DNA of 64,000 nt from Macrotis lagotis (GCF_037893015.1 NC_133660.1:167030363-167094362); one strand, 5' to 3'; counted from the stretch's first letter, positions 14,201 to 23,860 are shown. Notes: generated by a model not told the origin, from the sequence alone. Translations and numbers: made by a program.

Positions 14201-17200
14201 AGGGGATTATTTCATTGGTCATTATTTCAAGATGATATATTTTTTTTTTCAGCCTTGCCAGTTCCCAGAAGCATTTAGAAAGTTGTAGAGAGTTATGATT
14301 TCTTATCAGTGGAAAAAGCATCAACATTGATTGCAGCCTGAGCCTTGAAGAATTATAGTAATGGAGTTTTGTATTGCTGGGATTTTAGAACTTAACTACC
14401 ATGTACTATAAAAATGCTCCTGTGGGAAAATACATTCAGAGTTCTACTTTGGGTTGCCAGGTCATAGCTTCTGCCTCACTGCAGCCCTGGCAGCAGAATC
14501 TGGGACCCAACACCTTACTTCTCACCTCCTGGGCAATAGAATGGATCAGGGCCTCCCCCCAACTCCAAAAATTGGAAGATGAAATAGTAGGGTGAGATAC
14601 ATGGTTGAGAGCTTTATGGGTTCATTTGTTAAAAAGATTCATTTCCCTCCTCTTTCCATACCATCACTAGTCCTAACAGGATATATACAGAATTTATGGC
14701 ACCTTATGAGTAGACTTAGTTTGGCTAGTCATGTGAGAGTTTATAATATCCATTATGATCACTAAAGAAGTAAAACATTGACTTTATATGATCATTTTTT
14801 TTTGCAACTATTCATGAAGAGACATTGTGAAATCATGCAGGGGTAGATTTTCATTTATTTAATCATGTCCTTTTCCTGTTTAAAAAAGCTACAGTGGCTC
14901 ACTTTTGCTTCTGAATAGAATAGATCCTTTTGTTCAGCATTTAAGTCTTAACTCCCTGACTCTAGCCTCTCTTTCTGTTGTTATGACACATTATTTCCCT
15001 TCACCCACCCTCTGGTCCAACCTTACCCATTTCTTTCTCTCTCCTGTTCTTATGCCATCTTTTAGAATTCCTAGTTTCTTTTATAGTTTGAATAAAGGGT
15101 TATTTCCAAGTTCAGACATTTCCTTCCCTTCTTCCCTTTTACCCCAACATGCTTTATGCCTTTCTCCAGTACATTACCTAGTATTTATTTTATATTTACT
15201 TAAAGCTTTCTATTTATTTCCCTAATAGAATGTGAACTTCTAGGTCTGTTTGTCTTTATATCACTGATAACTGTCACTAGACCGTGTTTAAGAAATGCTT
15301 TGTTTTTTGAGTTTGTTTTTCCCTCAAGGTACATGATATTTAATCTAGATTTTCAGTACACTAAAATTCTTCTTATAAATTGAAGTTAATTTAAATGGAC
15401 TGTGTTATGTGTGGAAATCTCTTCCAGAAATTGAAAACTCAGATTACATTTTAAATTAACTTTTAAAATTTTTCTTTAGTTGCCCTGTGGTCATCGCTGT
15501 AAAGAGTTATGTCATCCTGGTGAATGTCCTTTTAACTGCAACCAGAAGGTAAAACTCAGATGTCCTTGCAAGAGAATTAAAAAGGTAAATTTCAAATTAT
15601 TAAAAACTTCTTGAGTAATTTTTTTAGTCTTTAACTTCTTTTTTAATATTTTAGAACATTTTGCCTTATCAAAATATGTATTTCTGTAAGTCCTTTTAAA
15701 AATACTAATTTTAGCAATAGAATAATGTCCTGTAGTTGTAATGGGAATTTTTTTATCTTTACTCAAAATTCATATACTTTTATGGATATAGTGCTAAATA
15801 TGAAGCCTGAAATGGGAACTAACTAAGACAGTTCAGTAGATTAAAGAAAGAAATTTAAATTTTAGTGCTTTTAAATTTAAAATAGGTTTGGTGTTTTGGT
15901 TTTTTTTTTTTGCTTCTAATTTTGTGTGATCCAGATTCAAGCACCTATATATTTATTCCTTTGTGGGAGACTGACTAGCCACAAATTTAGAAAAGATTGT
16001 ACCTGTGACATGCTTGTGACACATGGTGGCCAAGTAATTCAAGATTGACTCTGTGACACTATTTTGAGAGGTCATAGTCCTTGTTCAGGATCTCACAGCA
16101 GCATTAGATAGTGCTGGTTTTCATGCATTTTTCTTACTTGTGTCCTTTGATACCATAATATTCTGGTTCTGGTCTCTTCATGCTTTTATTGTCTCCTCTT
16201 TCCTCTTCATTGTTTCAAATTCTTTTAAAGTAGGTCTCCTACTTTTTGCTTGGTAACCCATTTATTCTCATAACTTTAAATATCATTTTTTTATAGTTCT
16301 TGTTTTCAGCATTAAATTCTCCTGATCACCTCAGATATGTTTCCTAAAACAAAACATCTTAGTAGGCAATTTTTTTTTTAAGGTTTTTGCAAGGCAGTGG
16401 GTTTAAGTGGCTTGCGCAAGGCCACACAGCTAGGTGTAATTATTAAGTGTGTGATCAGATTTGAACTCAGGTCCTTCTGACTCCAGGGCCAGTACTCTAT
16501 CCACTATGCCACCTAGCTGCCTCAGCAAATTATTTTTTGACTAATTTTTACCGTTGATAACTTTTAGTTTTCCCAGATACAGACTTGAAACTTTGAAGGA
16601 AGGAGCAACAATTTTTGTTACCATCAGAGTTGCTGTTGTGTTCCAACAATATTTTATTTTTAGTGTTGTTGTGTTAGTATTCTTTTTCATTTCCCACTGC
16701 TGTCATAATCCAGAATTTCATCACCCCAGGCCTGAATTTATTGTGACAGTCTCTTGAATAATCTCCTAGCCTCCTACATCCTTTCCTTCCATTTGGATAC
16801 TATCATATTCTTGCAAAGCACTGTTTTCAATGACTTCCTAAACTCTTCCTAGAGTTAAGTGTCCTGACAGCAGAAAAAGTGATAGCTGAAAGGGGAGGAG
16901 ACCTAATAATGATTTTTTAAAAAAAGGCAAAACTATCCTCAGATCAGAGTAGTCTTGGGGTGGGGGTTAGTGAAAGGTCAAATGATTCAGTAGATCCTGA
17001 TATTTTAATCTTTATTGTTACAACAGATTGGATAATTTAGCAGGATAACCCAAGAGTCAGAAAAAGGTCCAGTTAGATTTCAACATTAATTGTGGCATAG
17101 TGGGTGGAGAGAATCCTGGCTTAAAGTCAGAAATCAGTCAACAAGCAAAGGCACCAGACATCTTCCTATCTTCCCTGTCTTCTTACATCTCTCAGCTCCA

Positions 17201-20200
17201 CAAACTAGGCACTTCACCTCTTGGTTCTGGGCATTGTCCCTGGATATCTCCTAAGCCTAGAATGCTTTCCCTTCTCCTAAATATTTTTTTTCCTCATTTC
17301 CTTTAAAGTCCCAACTGAAATACCATCTTATATAGATACCCTTTCTCACCCCTAACCTCTAGTGCCTTTCCTCTCAATTATTTCCTATTGTGTATGTAGT
17401 TGGTTCATACTTTCTTTTTGGCTTCTTGTCTTCCTCCTCTAAATTGTGCTCTCTTGGAGGGCAGGGACTAAACTTTTGCTTCTTGTGCACTTAGAACATG
17501 TCTGCTCTATAGTAGGTAATAAATGTTTACTGACTGATTGGCAATACAAAAGACATTAAAAATGAAGCATTTCTGTTCTCAAGGGACTTATATTCTATTA
17601 AAGAATAATAGGAAGACGAGTTCAAATCTTGAACTGGATCCTTACAAGTGCAAATTTACATTAAATAACTTCATTAGAAATGGTTGAAATCAAGTTATGA
17701 TATGTAGAGGGAAATACTTGTTGAAAATCATTTTTTACTAAGGATTTGGTGTAGCCAAGCTTTTATTTTATTTGCTTGGAATACAGCTCATACCAGAGCA
17801 GGGCTGTTGGATAGTGTAGGTGTCCAGTTATTAAATGAAATTAGGAAGAGATAATGTGCTTTTAGAAAAAATATAGGGTGCTTAAGGGAATAAGAAAGGA
17901 TGTTTGAAGAATTTGCAAGCTCTTGGAACTCATACCTGCAGAGTAGAGCCAGGACCCTTGTTTATTATCATTTTTTAATGGAAGACATTAAAGCTTGGAG
18001 TCTGAAAAAAAATTATTTTTAATACCCATTTCTGTTTACTTGTAGGAACTACAGTGTAGTAAGGTGCGTGAAGGCCGGGTTTCTCTAGAGTGTGACACCA
18101 CATGTAAGGAAGTGAAACGGAAAGCCTCTGAGGTAATGTGGGTCTTTGTAATTCTTCCTGCATTGGAAAGGAAATCACAGTTGTGAATTATTACTAAGAC
18201 AAAACATAAATGAAATAAAATGCGACTTTTTAAAAAGTACTTTTTAGGTTGCCAATAATAGGATACTTCTGTAGGTAGGTGGGAGGAACCAAAATCATAC
18301 CCATGATATTTTTTCCCCTATGTTAAATGGATGTGGGAATGCTATTGACTTTGTTTCTCCATGTTAAATGAATGGGTGTAGGGTGTGGTGGTGATAGAAT
18401 ATTATTTTTGGAGTATACTTGAAAATATTTGGAATCAAAACTAGACCTAATCAGTACTGAGAAGTCATCTAATCCAATATTCTCATTTTATGGATGAATA
18501 AACTGAGGTGTAGTGAGGGTAAGCAATTTGCCTACAGGCAATGTGAGTCCTAAGTATCAGAGGTGGGATTTTAATTCCAGAGCCTCTTTCCATTATATTA
18601 AGCTCCTTTTAGGTGGGTGAATAACTCAGATAAAAGAACCTGAAGGCAAATTTCAATGGCACTTGAAAGAAATATATTTTAATGTTATGATAAACCTAAT
18701 ATAGTCAAATAATATATTGCAAGAAAAAGGTAATTTTTAAAAGTAATCTGGATTACCCTAGCCTATGCTCATTAGCATAGATAAGAATAATTTTCTTAAG
18801 AAGTTTTCTATAAAAGATATTTTTGTCAAGATGGTATTTCTCAGTATTTAAGGTAAATTATTGCTTTCTGAGAAGTAGTCTCATTTAACATTAGTATTCA
18901 GCTTTATAAAGTAATTCAGGTAAAGAAGATCCATCTAAAATATTTTAACTTTTTAAAACATGATTCATTTAATACCTTTGAATTGAGATCCATCCTAAAT
19001 AGTGATTTATTCTTTTAAAAAGTACATACCTTAATAAAAAATAATTTAGAAAGTGCCTTTGTGTCACTTTAATGTAAAGAACTAAAAATAAAATCATAAT
19101 GGAAGAACATACATGAAATTATATGGCAGTAGAACATTTTATCTGCTTTGTAATGTCTTTGAACAGATAAAGGAAGCAGAAGCCAAAGCTGTTATTGAAG
19201 AAGAAAAACGAAGACAACAGGTAATTAAACAATGCTGACTTAGGAGTTTTTCAAATCAAGTTCTCTGGAGGTAGAACATGTGAAAAAGGTGTGATTGAAT
19301 GGACAAGTAGACTTAAAAGTCATCTGGAGTGTCTGGTGGAGGAAAGTAATTGACTTCCGTTAAAACACTAATAGGCAATTTACTTATGATTTCAATACTT
19401 TTATCCCAGGGATAGCATAAGGTAACCATGCATTTTTAGTCAGTATACCTTTATGATTTCTGAACTTATGCTTTCCAGGAGGAAGTTTGATCTGTTACTG
19501 ATCATATTCCATATTTCTCTATTAGCTCAGATTACTCCTATCATGCAGATGTATTCTAACCCTATCTAAAAGAGGATGGTGATAATTACCTTTTGAAAAA
19601 CTTGAAGGAATATTCTACTTAGTATTGAATGATATATCTCATCTAGAATACTCAGGTCATCCCAGCATCATCTGACTAAGTTGAACTAGAATTCAGAGCT
19701 CTGTCAAGGAGCCAGAAGTCTTTTCTTAAACACGAATCATCCCCTCTGCCCTTTGAGGCCCTGCAATGTAAGGATGAATATTAGTGGTATTACCTAAACA
19801 TTTACATGTAACCATTGGTGGTGACTTTACCTAGTACAGTCAATAAAACACTTTTCTAGCAAATTTATACAATCTGTTCATTTTTAGAAAATCAAAACAA
19901 TATGTCTTAAAAGACTGTCTCACAAACTGCATATTTTCCTATTTTTTAAGCCAGTAATTTATTCTATAGAGACACTATTAAAAGGTTAATCCAGATTGAT
20001 TAATTTTGTGTGAATATTTTAAAAATTAAGTTTTGTTTTGAATTTATTTAAATAATTGCAACTATTCTTTCCTCTCTCCAGGCTGAATTAGAGGCTTTTG
20101 AAAACAGATTAAAAGGTCGTCGAAAGAAAAACAGGAAAAGAGATGAAGTAGAAATTGAACCTTCACCATGGCAAAAATATAAAAAAGTGTTCCTTTTTGT

Positions 20201-20255
20201 AGTGTGCACAATTGTTGTGGTATTTGCATGGTACGTGGCCCGTGATATGTATTGA
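781..20255 (+). CDS. NFXL1: NFXL1, C-terminal seven coding exons (gene-level entry, partial)
   Basis: Joining 781-921, 5362-5528, 7270-7339, 15480-15584, 18046-18132, 19167-19220 and 20082-20255 gives one open frame of 265 residues ending in TGA, with AG/GT at every junction and matching phases. The protein carries cysteine/histidine-rich NF-X1-type zinc-finger motifs ([35 protein letters not shown]), then a charged helical stretch, a basic patch ([10 protein letters not shown]) and one hydrophobic segment 7 residues before the end. This matches the C-terminal quarter to third of vertebrate NFXL1 (about 911 residues in human), including the terminal membrane segment. NF-X1-type fingers are linked to nucleic-acid binding and ubiquitin-related functions; the exact role of NFXL1 is poorly defined. 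The 5' exons lie before the window. CORIN follows about 16 kb downstream on the same strand, as in human. Confidence 0.95.
1173..1345 (+). mobile_element. Marsupial tRNA-headed CORE-SINE (WSINE1-like)
   Basis: Full-length copy. It starts GGGGCGGCTAGGTGGCGCAG, has a B-box-like GGTTCAAATCC, a CORE segment (CTAGCTGTGTGGCCTTGGGCAAG) and ends in an A-rich tail. It lies in an NFXL1 intron in sense orientation. No clear target-site duplication was seen. Confidence 0.9.
1380..2075 (-). mobile_element. Old L1 fragment (ORF2 C-terminal part and 3' side)
   Basis: The + strand reads as the antisense of a marsupial L1. It shows the usual order of ORF2 C-terminal landmarks (ATTGCTCTCCTG..TGCTCACTTTGCT near 1690, ending with CAACCTAATGGGTGTGAGAT near 2040, the reverse of the L1 'RYHLTPV' region). 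It is heavily decayed, with no long frame left. Confidence 0.6.
2076..3480. other. NFXL1 intron stretch with little recognisable content
   Basis: AT-rich intron. It includes an ATAC/ATGT-rich patch (2190-2360) and a weak MIR-like antisense fragment around 2795-2850 (CATTTTACAGCTAAAGAAACTG). Nothing else is recognised. Confidence 0.5.
3506..3594 (-). mobile_element. Degenerate CORE-SINE fragment
   Basis: Reads TTGCAAGGCAATAGGATTAAATGACTTGCC and then CTCCTGACTCCAGCACTCCCCCTAGCTGCCC. The middle of the element is missing, so this is an internally deleted copy in antisense orientation. Confidence 0.75.
3686..3837 (-). mobile_element. CORE-SINE (WSINE1-like), full length
   Basis: Antisense copy running from TTTTTGCAAGGCAATGGGG to the reverse of the 5' end (CCACCTAGCCGCCCC). 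It is flanked by a probable duplication AAGAGTTTTTTTT (from 3672 and from 3838), so the insertion borders are visible. Confidence 0.92.
4195..4570. repeat. MIR-type fragments
   Basis: 4197-4335 resembles the sense MIR core (GATTTGAATCTTTGTTCTGCTA, then TTTGTTAAATGAGAAAATTGG). 4440-4560 resembles MIR in antisense (AACTTGAGGCCACATGGTCAG). Both are old and diverged. Confidence 0.45.
5071..5092. repeat. (AT)n microsatellite
   Basis: About eleven AT units in the intron between the first two visible NFXL1 exons. Confidence 0.95.
5362..5528 (+). CDS. NFXL1: NFXL1 exon, second in window
   Basis: The 167-nt exon lies between TTTTTTACTAG and GTAAGC. It starts in phase 0 and ends after two bases of an Arg codon. 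It begins [13 protein letters not shown] and contains [15 protein letters not shown], a clear NF-X1-type finger motif (C-H-x2-E-C-x2-C core). The end, YVECR, matches the human boundary. Confidence 0.95.
5600..5935 (-). mobile_element. L1/HAL1-type 3' UTR fragment
   Basis: The + strand shows the antisense of a marsupial L1-class 3' end: TTTCCCCCAATTACATGTAAAAAC, then CAAGCAATTTGATCTAGATTATTCATATACA and a CATTTCTGTATTACAAAAG segment. The same layout recurs at 7755 and 47820. The 5' side is truncated. Confidence 0.6.
5938..6106 (+). repeat. L2 LINE fragment
   Basis: Resembles the L2 3' region in sense orientation (AGCATTGAAGACCTTCCCCAATCTGGTATCCC, then TTTCTAGCTTTATCTCA). It is a diverged fragment cut short by the retrocopy tail that follows. 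Confidence 0.5.
6109..6580 (-). pseudogene. RPL27A: RPL27A processed pseudogene
   Basis: The reverse strand encodes most of ribosomal protein L27a (large subunit, cytosol), for example [21 protein letters not shown] and [16 protein letters not shown], without introns in the body. An AATAAA (reverse of 6141-6146) sits shortly before an A-rich tail (6109-6129), so it arose by retrotransposition. It is broken in several ways: about 13 nt are lost after the LRK codons near 6564; one base is lost before the KYHPG codons, with a stop two residues earlier; the GMKHY codons after GKV are missing; and an extra A near 6208 shifts the frame, so the true stop (6163-6165) is out of frame. It lies antisense in an NFXL1 intron. 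No function is expected. Confidence 0.93.
6581..6815. other. GC-rich flank of the RPL27A retrocopy
   Basis: About 235 bases of GC-rich, CpG-containing sequence in an AT-rich intron. It directly abuts the codon-2 equivalent of RPL27A on its 5' side. Read on the reverse strand, the last bases before the homology form a pyrimidine tract ending in CAG, like a splice acceptor. It ends near a (CA)n run at 6793. It may be copied intron 1 or promoter sequence of the parent gene, or an unrelated GC-rich insertion. Open frames on both strands here are artefacts of base composition. Confidence 0.5.
6816..7269. other. NFXL1 intron, no feature recognised
   Basis: AT-rich intron ending in the acceptor TGTTTGGTTCTAG. 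No repeat was recognised. Confidence 0.5.
7270..7339 (+). CDS. NFXL1: NFXL1 exon, third in window
   Basis: The 70-nt exon lies between GGTTCTAG and GTAAGC. The first base completes the Arg codon split from the previous exon. It encodes [20 protein letters not shown] plus PKE. The human equivalent, as I recall it, has KITTADV at the start, so this small exon is the least conserved part seen. The frame is intact. Confidence 0.93.
7564..7736 (-). mobile_element. CORE-SINE with clear target-site duplication
   Basis: Antisense copy flanked by identical TACAAACCATAATTTTTA (7546-7563 and 7737-7754). About 35 extra bases lie between the left duplication and the A-tail. It sits beside the 3' end of the HAL1-like element. 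Confidence 0.93.
7999..8042. repeat. (GA)n microsatellite
   Basis: About 22 GA units inside the 3' UTR of the HAL1-like element. Confidence 0.97.
8217..8283. repeat. (CT)n and C-rich tract
   Basis: CT repeat followed by a C/T-rich stretch, also within the HAL1-like 3' UTR. It lies about 180 bases from the (GA)n tract and could in principle pair with it. Confidence 0.9.
10820..10905 (-). mobile_element. CORE-SINE 3' fragment
   Basis: Antisense TTTTTGCAAGGCAGTAGG to GGTAATTATTAAGTG. The tRNA-like head is absent, so this is a 5'-truncated copy. Confidence 0.8.
11640..11917 (-). mobile_element. Longer CORE-SINE subtype
   Basis: Antisense copy of a roughly 300-bp SINE: GTTTGTCTTTCATTATCAAAGAAGACCATGACATTAGGGAGGCGATGCC at the left, the reverse of the tRNA-like head (CACCTAGCTGCCC) at the right. 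A second, less decayed copy is at 41440-41773. Part of the CORE segment is deleted here. Confidence 0.8.
11945..12103 (+). mobile_element. CORE-SINE (WSINE1-like), full length
   Basis: Sense copy from GGGTGGCTAGGTGGCGTAG to an A-rich tail. A short duplication AATTCATA flanks it on both sides. Confidence 0.9.
12557..12717 (-). mobile_element. CORE-SINE with target-site duplication
   Basis: Antisense copy flanked by TAAGTAGTTTTAGATCTT (12539-12556) and the same 18 bases with one change (12718-12735). Confidence 0.92.
12865..12970 (+). repeat. MIR fragment
   Basis: Sense MIR-like pattern: GAGTTTCAATCTGG, then GGTTTCTTCAGCTGCAAAATGATGG. Old and diverged. Confidence 0.45.
13560..13800 (+). repeat. 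Unclassified interspersed repeat, copy A
   Basis: Shares an ordered series of matches with 45360-45560: ...GGAGCAAGACTGTAAAAGACC, TTTGTATTTTATTCTAG, GGCAGCTGTTGTG and ending GACTGGAAGATCAATTAGGAGAT. I cannot name the family. Confidence 0.6.
13980..14250 (+). repeat. CR1-like LINE remnant
   Basis: ATGTCATATGAGAGTCAGTTGAAGGAACT, TTGGAGAAGAAAAGC and AACATGAAGGCCATCTTGAATTATTTG resemble the C-terminal coding end of CR1-class LINEs ([14 protein letters not shown] translation). Very old and low confidence. Confidence 0.4.
14887..15300 (+). repeat. L2 LINE 3' region
   Basis: Sense orientation: AGCTACAGTGGCTCAC, CCTCTGGTCCAACC, CCTAATAGAATGTGAACTTCTAGG. These follow the order of the L2 3' end. No coding frame survives. 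Confidence 0.6.
15480..15584 (+). CDS. NFXL1: NFXL1 exon, fourth in window
   Basis: The 105-nt exon (35 residues, phase 0 both ends) lies between TTTCTTTAG and GTAAAT. It carries [20 protein letters not shown] and then [10 protein letters not shown], the last complete NF-X1-type finger of the protein and nearly identical to human NFXL1 as I know it. Confidence 0.97.
15585..16375. other. NFXL1 intron, no repeat recognised
   Basis: AT-rich intron with a T-run near 15900. Nothing recognisable. Confidence 0.5.
16376..16526 (-). mobile_element. CORE-SINE (WSINE1-like)
   Basis: Antisense copy from TTTTTGCAAGGCAGTGGG to the reversed head GCCACCTAGCTGCC. Confidence 0.9.
16680..17545 (+). repeat. 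L2-class LINE fragments
   Basis: 17100-17545 follows the L2 3' end in sense orientation (CTTGGAGGGCAGGGACTAAAC, then TAGTAGGTAATAAATGTTTACTGA at its end). 16680-16860 looks like a more 5' piece of the same class (AATAATCTCCTAGCCTCCTA). Between them is unassigned sequence. Confidence 0.55.
18046..18132 (+). CDS. NFXL1: NFXL1 exon, fifth in window
   Basis: The 87-nt exon (29 residues, phase 0) lies between TTACTTGTAG and GTAATG. It encodes [20 protein letters not shown] and then KEVKRKASE. The four cysteines close the finger region; the chain then turns strongly basic. Confidence 0.95.
18460..18605 (-). repeat. MIR element
   Basis: Antisense MIR: TCTCATTTTATGGATGAATAAACTGAGG, then AGAGGTGGGATTTTAATTCCAGAGCC. 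Reasonably well preserved for its age. Confidence 0.65.
18606..19166. other. NFXL1 intron, no repeat recognised
   Basis: AT-rich intron ending in the acceptor TGTCTTTGAACAG. Nothing else recognised. Confidence 0.5.
19167..19220 (+). CDS. NFXL1: NFXL1 exon, sixth in window
   Basis: The 54-nt microexon (18 residues, [18 protein letters not shown], phase 0) lies between GAACAG and GTAATT. It is highly charged and helical and continues into the final exon as a probable short coiled coil. Confidence 0.95.
19221..20081. other. NFXL1 last intron
   Basis: No repeat or gene was recognised in this 861-base intron. It ends in CCTCTCTCCAG. Confidence 0.5.
20082..20255 (+). CDS. NFXL1: NFXL1 terminal coding exon with stop
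   Basis: Encodes 57 residues and TGA (20253-20255). It begins [10 protein letters not shown], followed by the basic [10 protein letters not shown]. After a short acidic linker comes a hydrophobic segment ([18 protein letters not shown], residues about 36-53 of the exon) and then only RDMY. This predicts a C-terminally anchored membrane protein with the zinc fingers in the cytosol, in line with the terminal transmembrane segment annotated in NFXL1 of other vertebrates. The membrane segment differs in sequence from human but keeps hydrophobicity and place. Confidence 0.96.
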   Translation, partial: AELEAFENRLKGRRKKNRKRDEVEIEPSPWQKYKKVFLFVVCTIVVVFAWYVARDMY

Positions 20256-21400
20256 AAAGTTTTGAACAATTTTAATATACCTCAATTTAATTTAGCTTTA
20301 GATAACATTCTTAGAATGTTAGTTCATCTATATCATAGAACATGATTTATATTCATATTCATCTCTGTACTTTGTTTTATAAGAGGAAAAGGATGTCAAG
20401 TATTATCTTGACCAGCATCAAAAAAGAACAGCACAGTATAATTAAAAGTAATAGCATGAACCGAAATTGTAAAATAGCTTGAATTATTTACAAAAGCTCT
20501 TGCCAAGAGAACATTTTATTAGTTCATTGTATTCCTTGTGTGCAAATCTTTCTTGTAAAACAACTTTTTTCTGTTAAAAATGAAACTGAGCCATATTTAC
20601 TTTAAAAATTAACATCTCTAAACATCTTTATTACTTATTAAAGAATAATTTCTTTGATCATGTATTTTGTTCAGTGACCTTGTATAATAAGACTTTTCAA
20701 AACAAAAGCCTGAAAATGTCTGGATTTCATAATCAGGTATTGAGAAAATTTGTTTATAATGCTTTATCTCTGTGGATGTTTAACAAGTTATGGTATTTTT
20801 GTTAGCTATTGTGTTCATCAGAGGAGAAATTGATTTTATTCGTTAGAATTTATCCAATGCAAAAAAATACAAAATTCCTATTTGAAGTCAAATAGTACAT
20901 TTGACACAATTTAAATATATTCTTTCACGGTGCATTTCAGAGAGATGATTGGACACAGTATAAAGCAATTGATAAATCTGACTAAAATTATTATTTTAAA
21001 CAGTTTGTTTAATTTTTGTGACTAATCTCTAATTAAAAGTATTTTATTATTAACTTGGCACTCCTGTTTTCTTAAATAACACCTATGACTTTATTGGTAC
21101 TTCAGATAAGGAAATTCTGCAAATATACCTCAACATCTGTTTTGCAAGTCTTAGAGACTTACTTAGGGTTATGCAGCTACTGTGTGTCTGAGGTGCATCT
21201 TGGGCTTAGGTGTTGAAGACTCAGTGTGGTGTTGTGGATAGGAAACAAGTCTTTCTTTCTACTTTCTACTTCCTGATATTCTCAAGAATATAAACTTGGT
21301 CATTTGGGGTTAGTTTCAGTTTGTAAAACTCGGGCTGGACATTTTTCAATTTATGGTTATGATTGGTATTAAAAGTTAAATAAAATTCTAGAAAGGGGCA
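20256..21400 (+). other. NFXL1: NFXL1 3' UTR with candidate poly(A) signals
   Basis: Repeat-free AT-rich sequence downstream of the stop. Candidate signals are ATTAAA at 20637-20642, ATTAAA at 21032-21037 and AATAAA at 21379-21384. Which one is used cannot be told from sequence alone; the end given is set by the last of them. Confidence 0.55.
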
Positions 21401-21889
21401 AGATCATCATGTCAGATGCTCAGTGGAGAAGATGGAATTGAAGTGTGTGTTGTTTCAGGGACTTAATATTATATAAATTACCAAGCGATTATTATAACTC
21501 CCTTTTCAGGTTTTTTTTTCCCCTCCTTTTCTCTGCTTGCTGAGAATATTCTTTAAAATAGATCTTTCCTTTAAGTAATTTATTTCACAGGAAGAATTCT
21601 ACATCCACAGTCATAACTGCAGTATTAGGTTTCAAAACTATGATGCTCTGTATCTTTGGGAGTTATTCTTTCTACGGACTGCAGCTGATCCATGCTCTTC
21701 TGTGTCTTCTTGTCCATTTTGTGCTGGGCGTCCAACCCTAGAAATCCTGCCATTATGTAGGTACCAAATGGAACACATGAATTGCCTTCACCAACTATTG
21801 CTATGTGATTGGAATCTTTCTTCTACTAGCTTGTAGATCACTGGTGTCAAAGGCTTCTGTGGAGTCCTTCACTGCTTGTACCCAGTCCC
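21401..21889. other. Intergenic, unassigned
   Basis: No gene or repeat was recognised between the NFXL1 3' end and the duplicated segment that follows. Confidence 0.4.
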
Positions 21890-22040
21890 CCTTAGATATT
21901 TCTAGTTCCCAGCCCAGTGTGAGTTAGATTGGTGGGTTTACCCATCTTGGGAAGAGTCAGTTCTAGAACCCTTCATTTCTTTTTAAACACGTCAAAAGGG
22001 TTCTAGAACCCTTCATTTCTTTTTAAACATGTCAACTCTC
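21890..22040 (+). repeat. Unclassified repeat with internal tandem duplication
   Basis: CCCAGCCCAGTGTGAG, TTGGTGGG and GAGTCAGTTCT..CCTTCATTTCTTTTTAAACA match a copy at 24053-24160. Within this copy a unit of about 36 bases starting TTCTAGAACCCTTC occurs twice, at 21961 and 22001 (period 40). Confidence 0.7.
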
Positions 22041-22384
22041 TTCCATTTGTGTACATCTCAGGTCTTTCTTGTTATTTGGAGGTTAAAGTTTGTTGATGAC
22101 ATGCTTCAACCTTTTCACTTGCACCATAAGCTTCTCCATGGCCCTTTAGTTAACTTGTAAATTTTGTATTTCATAAGTGTCAGTGGAAGAATTTTCAAGG
22201 GCTAAGTTTACCTTAAAACCAAGCTGTCTTATCTTAGTATAGTAAATCTCATTTACAATGTTTGGAGAATGATTCATTAATTCAGTCATTGAGTGTTATG
22301 CACCTACTATTACCAGTAAGGAAATCACATATATAAGGTAGTTGGGAAGCAATTGAATTCTAATATAAACAAAAACCCTTTCCC

Positions 22385-22600
22385 AAGCTCCCTTAATGCT
22401 AGAACCTTCCCTTTGAGATTATCCACAATTTGTCCCTGGTAAATCTTGTTTGTATATGGTTGGTTGCATATCATATCCCTAATTAGATTGTCATTTCCTT
22501 AAGAGGAGGAACTGTTTTTTGCCTTAAACTGCATCCTCAGTGGTTAGCACAGTTCCTTGCACACAGTAGGCATTTAAGAAATACTTGCTGACTTAATATG
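22385..22600 (+). repeat. L2 LINE 3' end
   Basis: Sense L2 end: TAAGAGGAGGAACTG, then GTTAGCACAGTTCCTTGC and ACACAGTAGGCATTTAAG. Confidence 0.65.
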
Positions 22601-22882
22601 AGGTTTGACACTGTTTATAAAGTGTGTTGGCAGTTCAGAGAAGAAAGGGTGGGAAGGAGCAATGTAGCCAGATGTAGGTAGCTTCATGGAATAGGTGGGA
22701 GAACATCCTACTTGGTTTAATCATTTATGCATTAGTGATTTTCAGAGAATTATAGTAATTTATGTTAACATTAAAAATACCTTTGATTCAAAAGACATTT
22801 CAGGAAATTATGAACATGACCCTGCAAAAAAGATTCTGAATATTTTAGCTTTCAGCTTTATAGCAGAGTATTAATAATTCTT

Positions 22883-23860
22883 TAAAAAATTTTTTTTGAA
22901 TTTTGCAATTTTTTCCCCCCAATCTCGCTTCCCTCCCCCTAACCCCCACAGAGGGCAGTCTGATAGTCTTTACATTGTTTCCATGATATATGTATATATG
23001 TATATATATTGGATCAAAATTGAATGTGTTGAGAGAGAAATCATATCCTTAAGGAAAAAATAAAATATAAGAGCAAAATTACATTTTTTTTTTAAATTAA
23101 AGGTAATAGTCTTCGGTCTTTGTTCAAACTTCACAATTCCCTCTTTGGATATAGATGATATTCTCCATCACAGATACCCCCAAATTATCCGATTGTTGCA
23201 CTGATGAAATGAGCAAGTCCATTAAGGTTGATCATCACCCTCATGTTGCTGTTATGGTATACATTGTTCTTCTGGTTCTGCTCATCTCACTCAGCATCAG
23301 CTCATACGAATCCCTCCAGGCTTCTCTGAAATTCCATCTCTTGGTTTCTAATAGAACAATAGTGTTCCATAACATACGTGTACCACAATTTGTTCAGTCA
23401 TTCCCCAACTGAAGGATATTTACTTGATTTCCAATTCCACAAACAGGGCTGCTATGAATATTTTTGTACAAGTGATGTTTTTACTCTTTTTCAGAATCTC
23501 TTCAGGGTATTGACCCAGTAGTAGTATTGCTGGATCAAAGGGTATGCACATTTTTATTGTCCTTTGGGCATAATTCCAAATTGCTCTCCAGCAAGGTTGG
23601 ATGAGTTCACAGTTCCCCCAACAATGCATTAGCGTCCCAGATTTCCCACATCCATTCCACCATTGATCATTGTCTTTTCTGGTCATATTGGCCAGTATGA
23701 GAGGTGTAAGGTGGTACCTCAGAGATGCTTTAATTTGCATATCTCTAATCAGTTTTTAGAGCAGTTTTTCATATGACTATGGATTGCATGGATTTCCTGT
23801 ATATTGACTGCATATCCTTTGACCATTTGTCAATTGCGGATTGGTTTGTTTTTATTTAAT
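22883..23860 (-). mobile_element. L1 3' part (ORF2 C-terminus plus 3' UTR)
   Basis: The reverse strand encodes the end of L1 ORF2. MQIKASLRYHLTPLILANM, IPFDPAILLLG and CTKIFIAALF lie within 23420-23740, followed further on by a stop-broken region with MLSEMSR. The 3' UTR and A-rich end reach 22883. It is 5'-truncated and cannot encode an active enzyme. Confidence 0.9.

Noticed and set aside
23420..23740. 106-codon open frame with clear protein homology
   Set aside because: It is the C-terminal end of an L1 ORF2, not a host gene.
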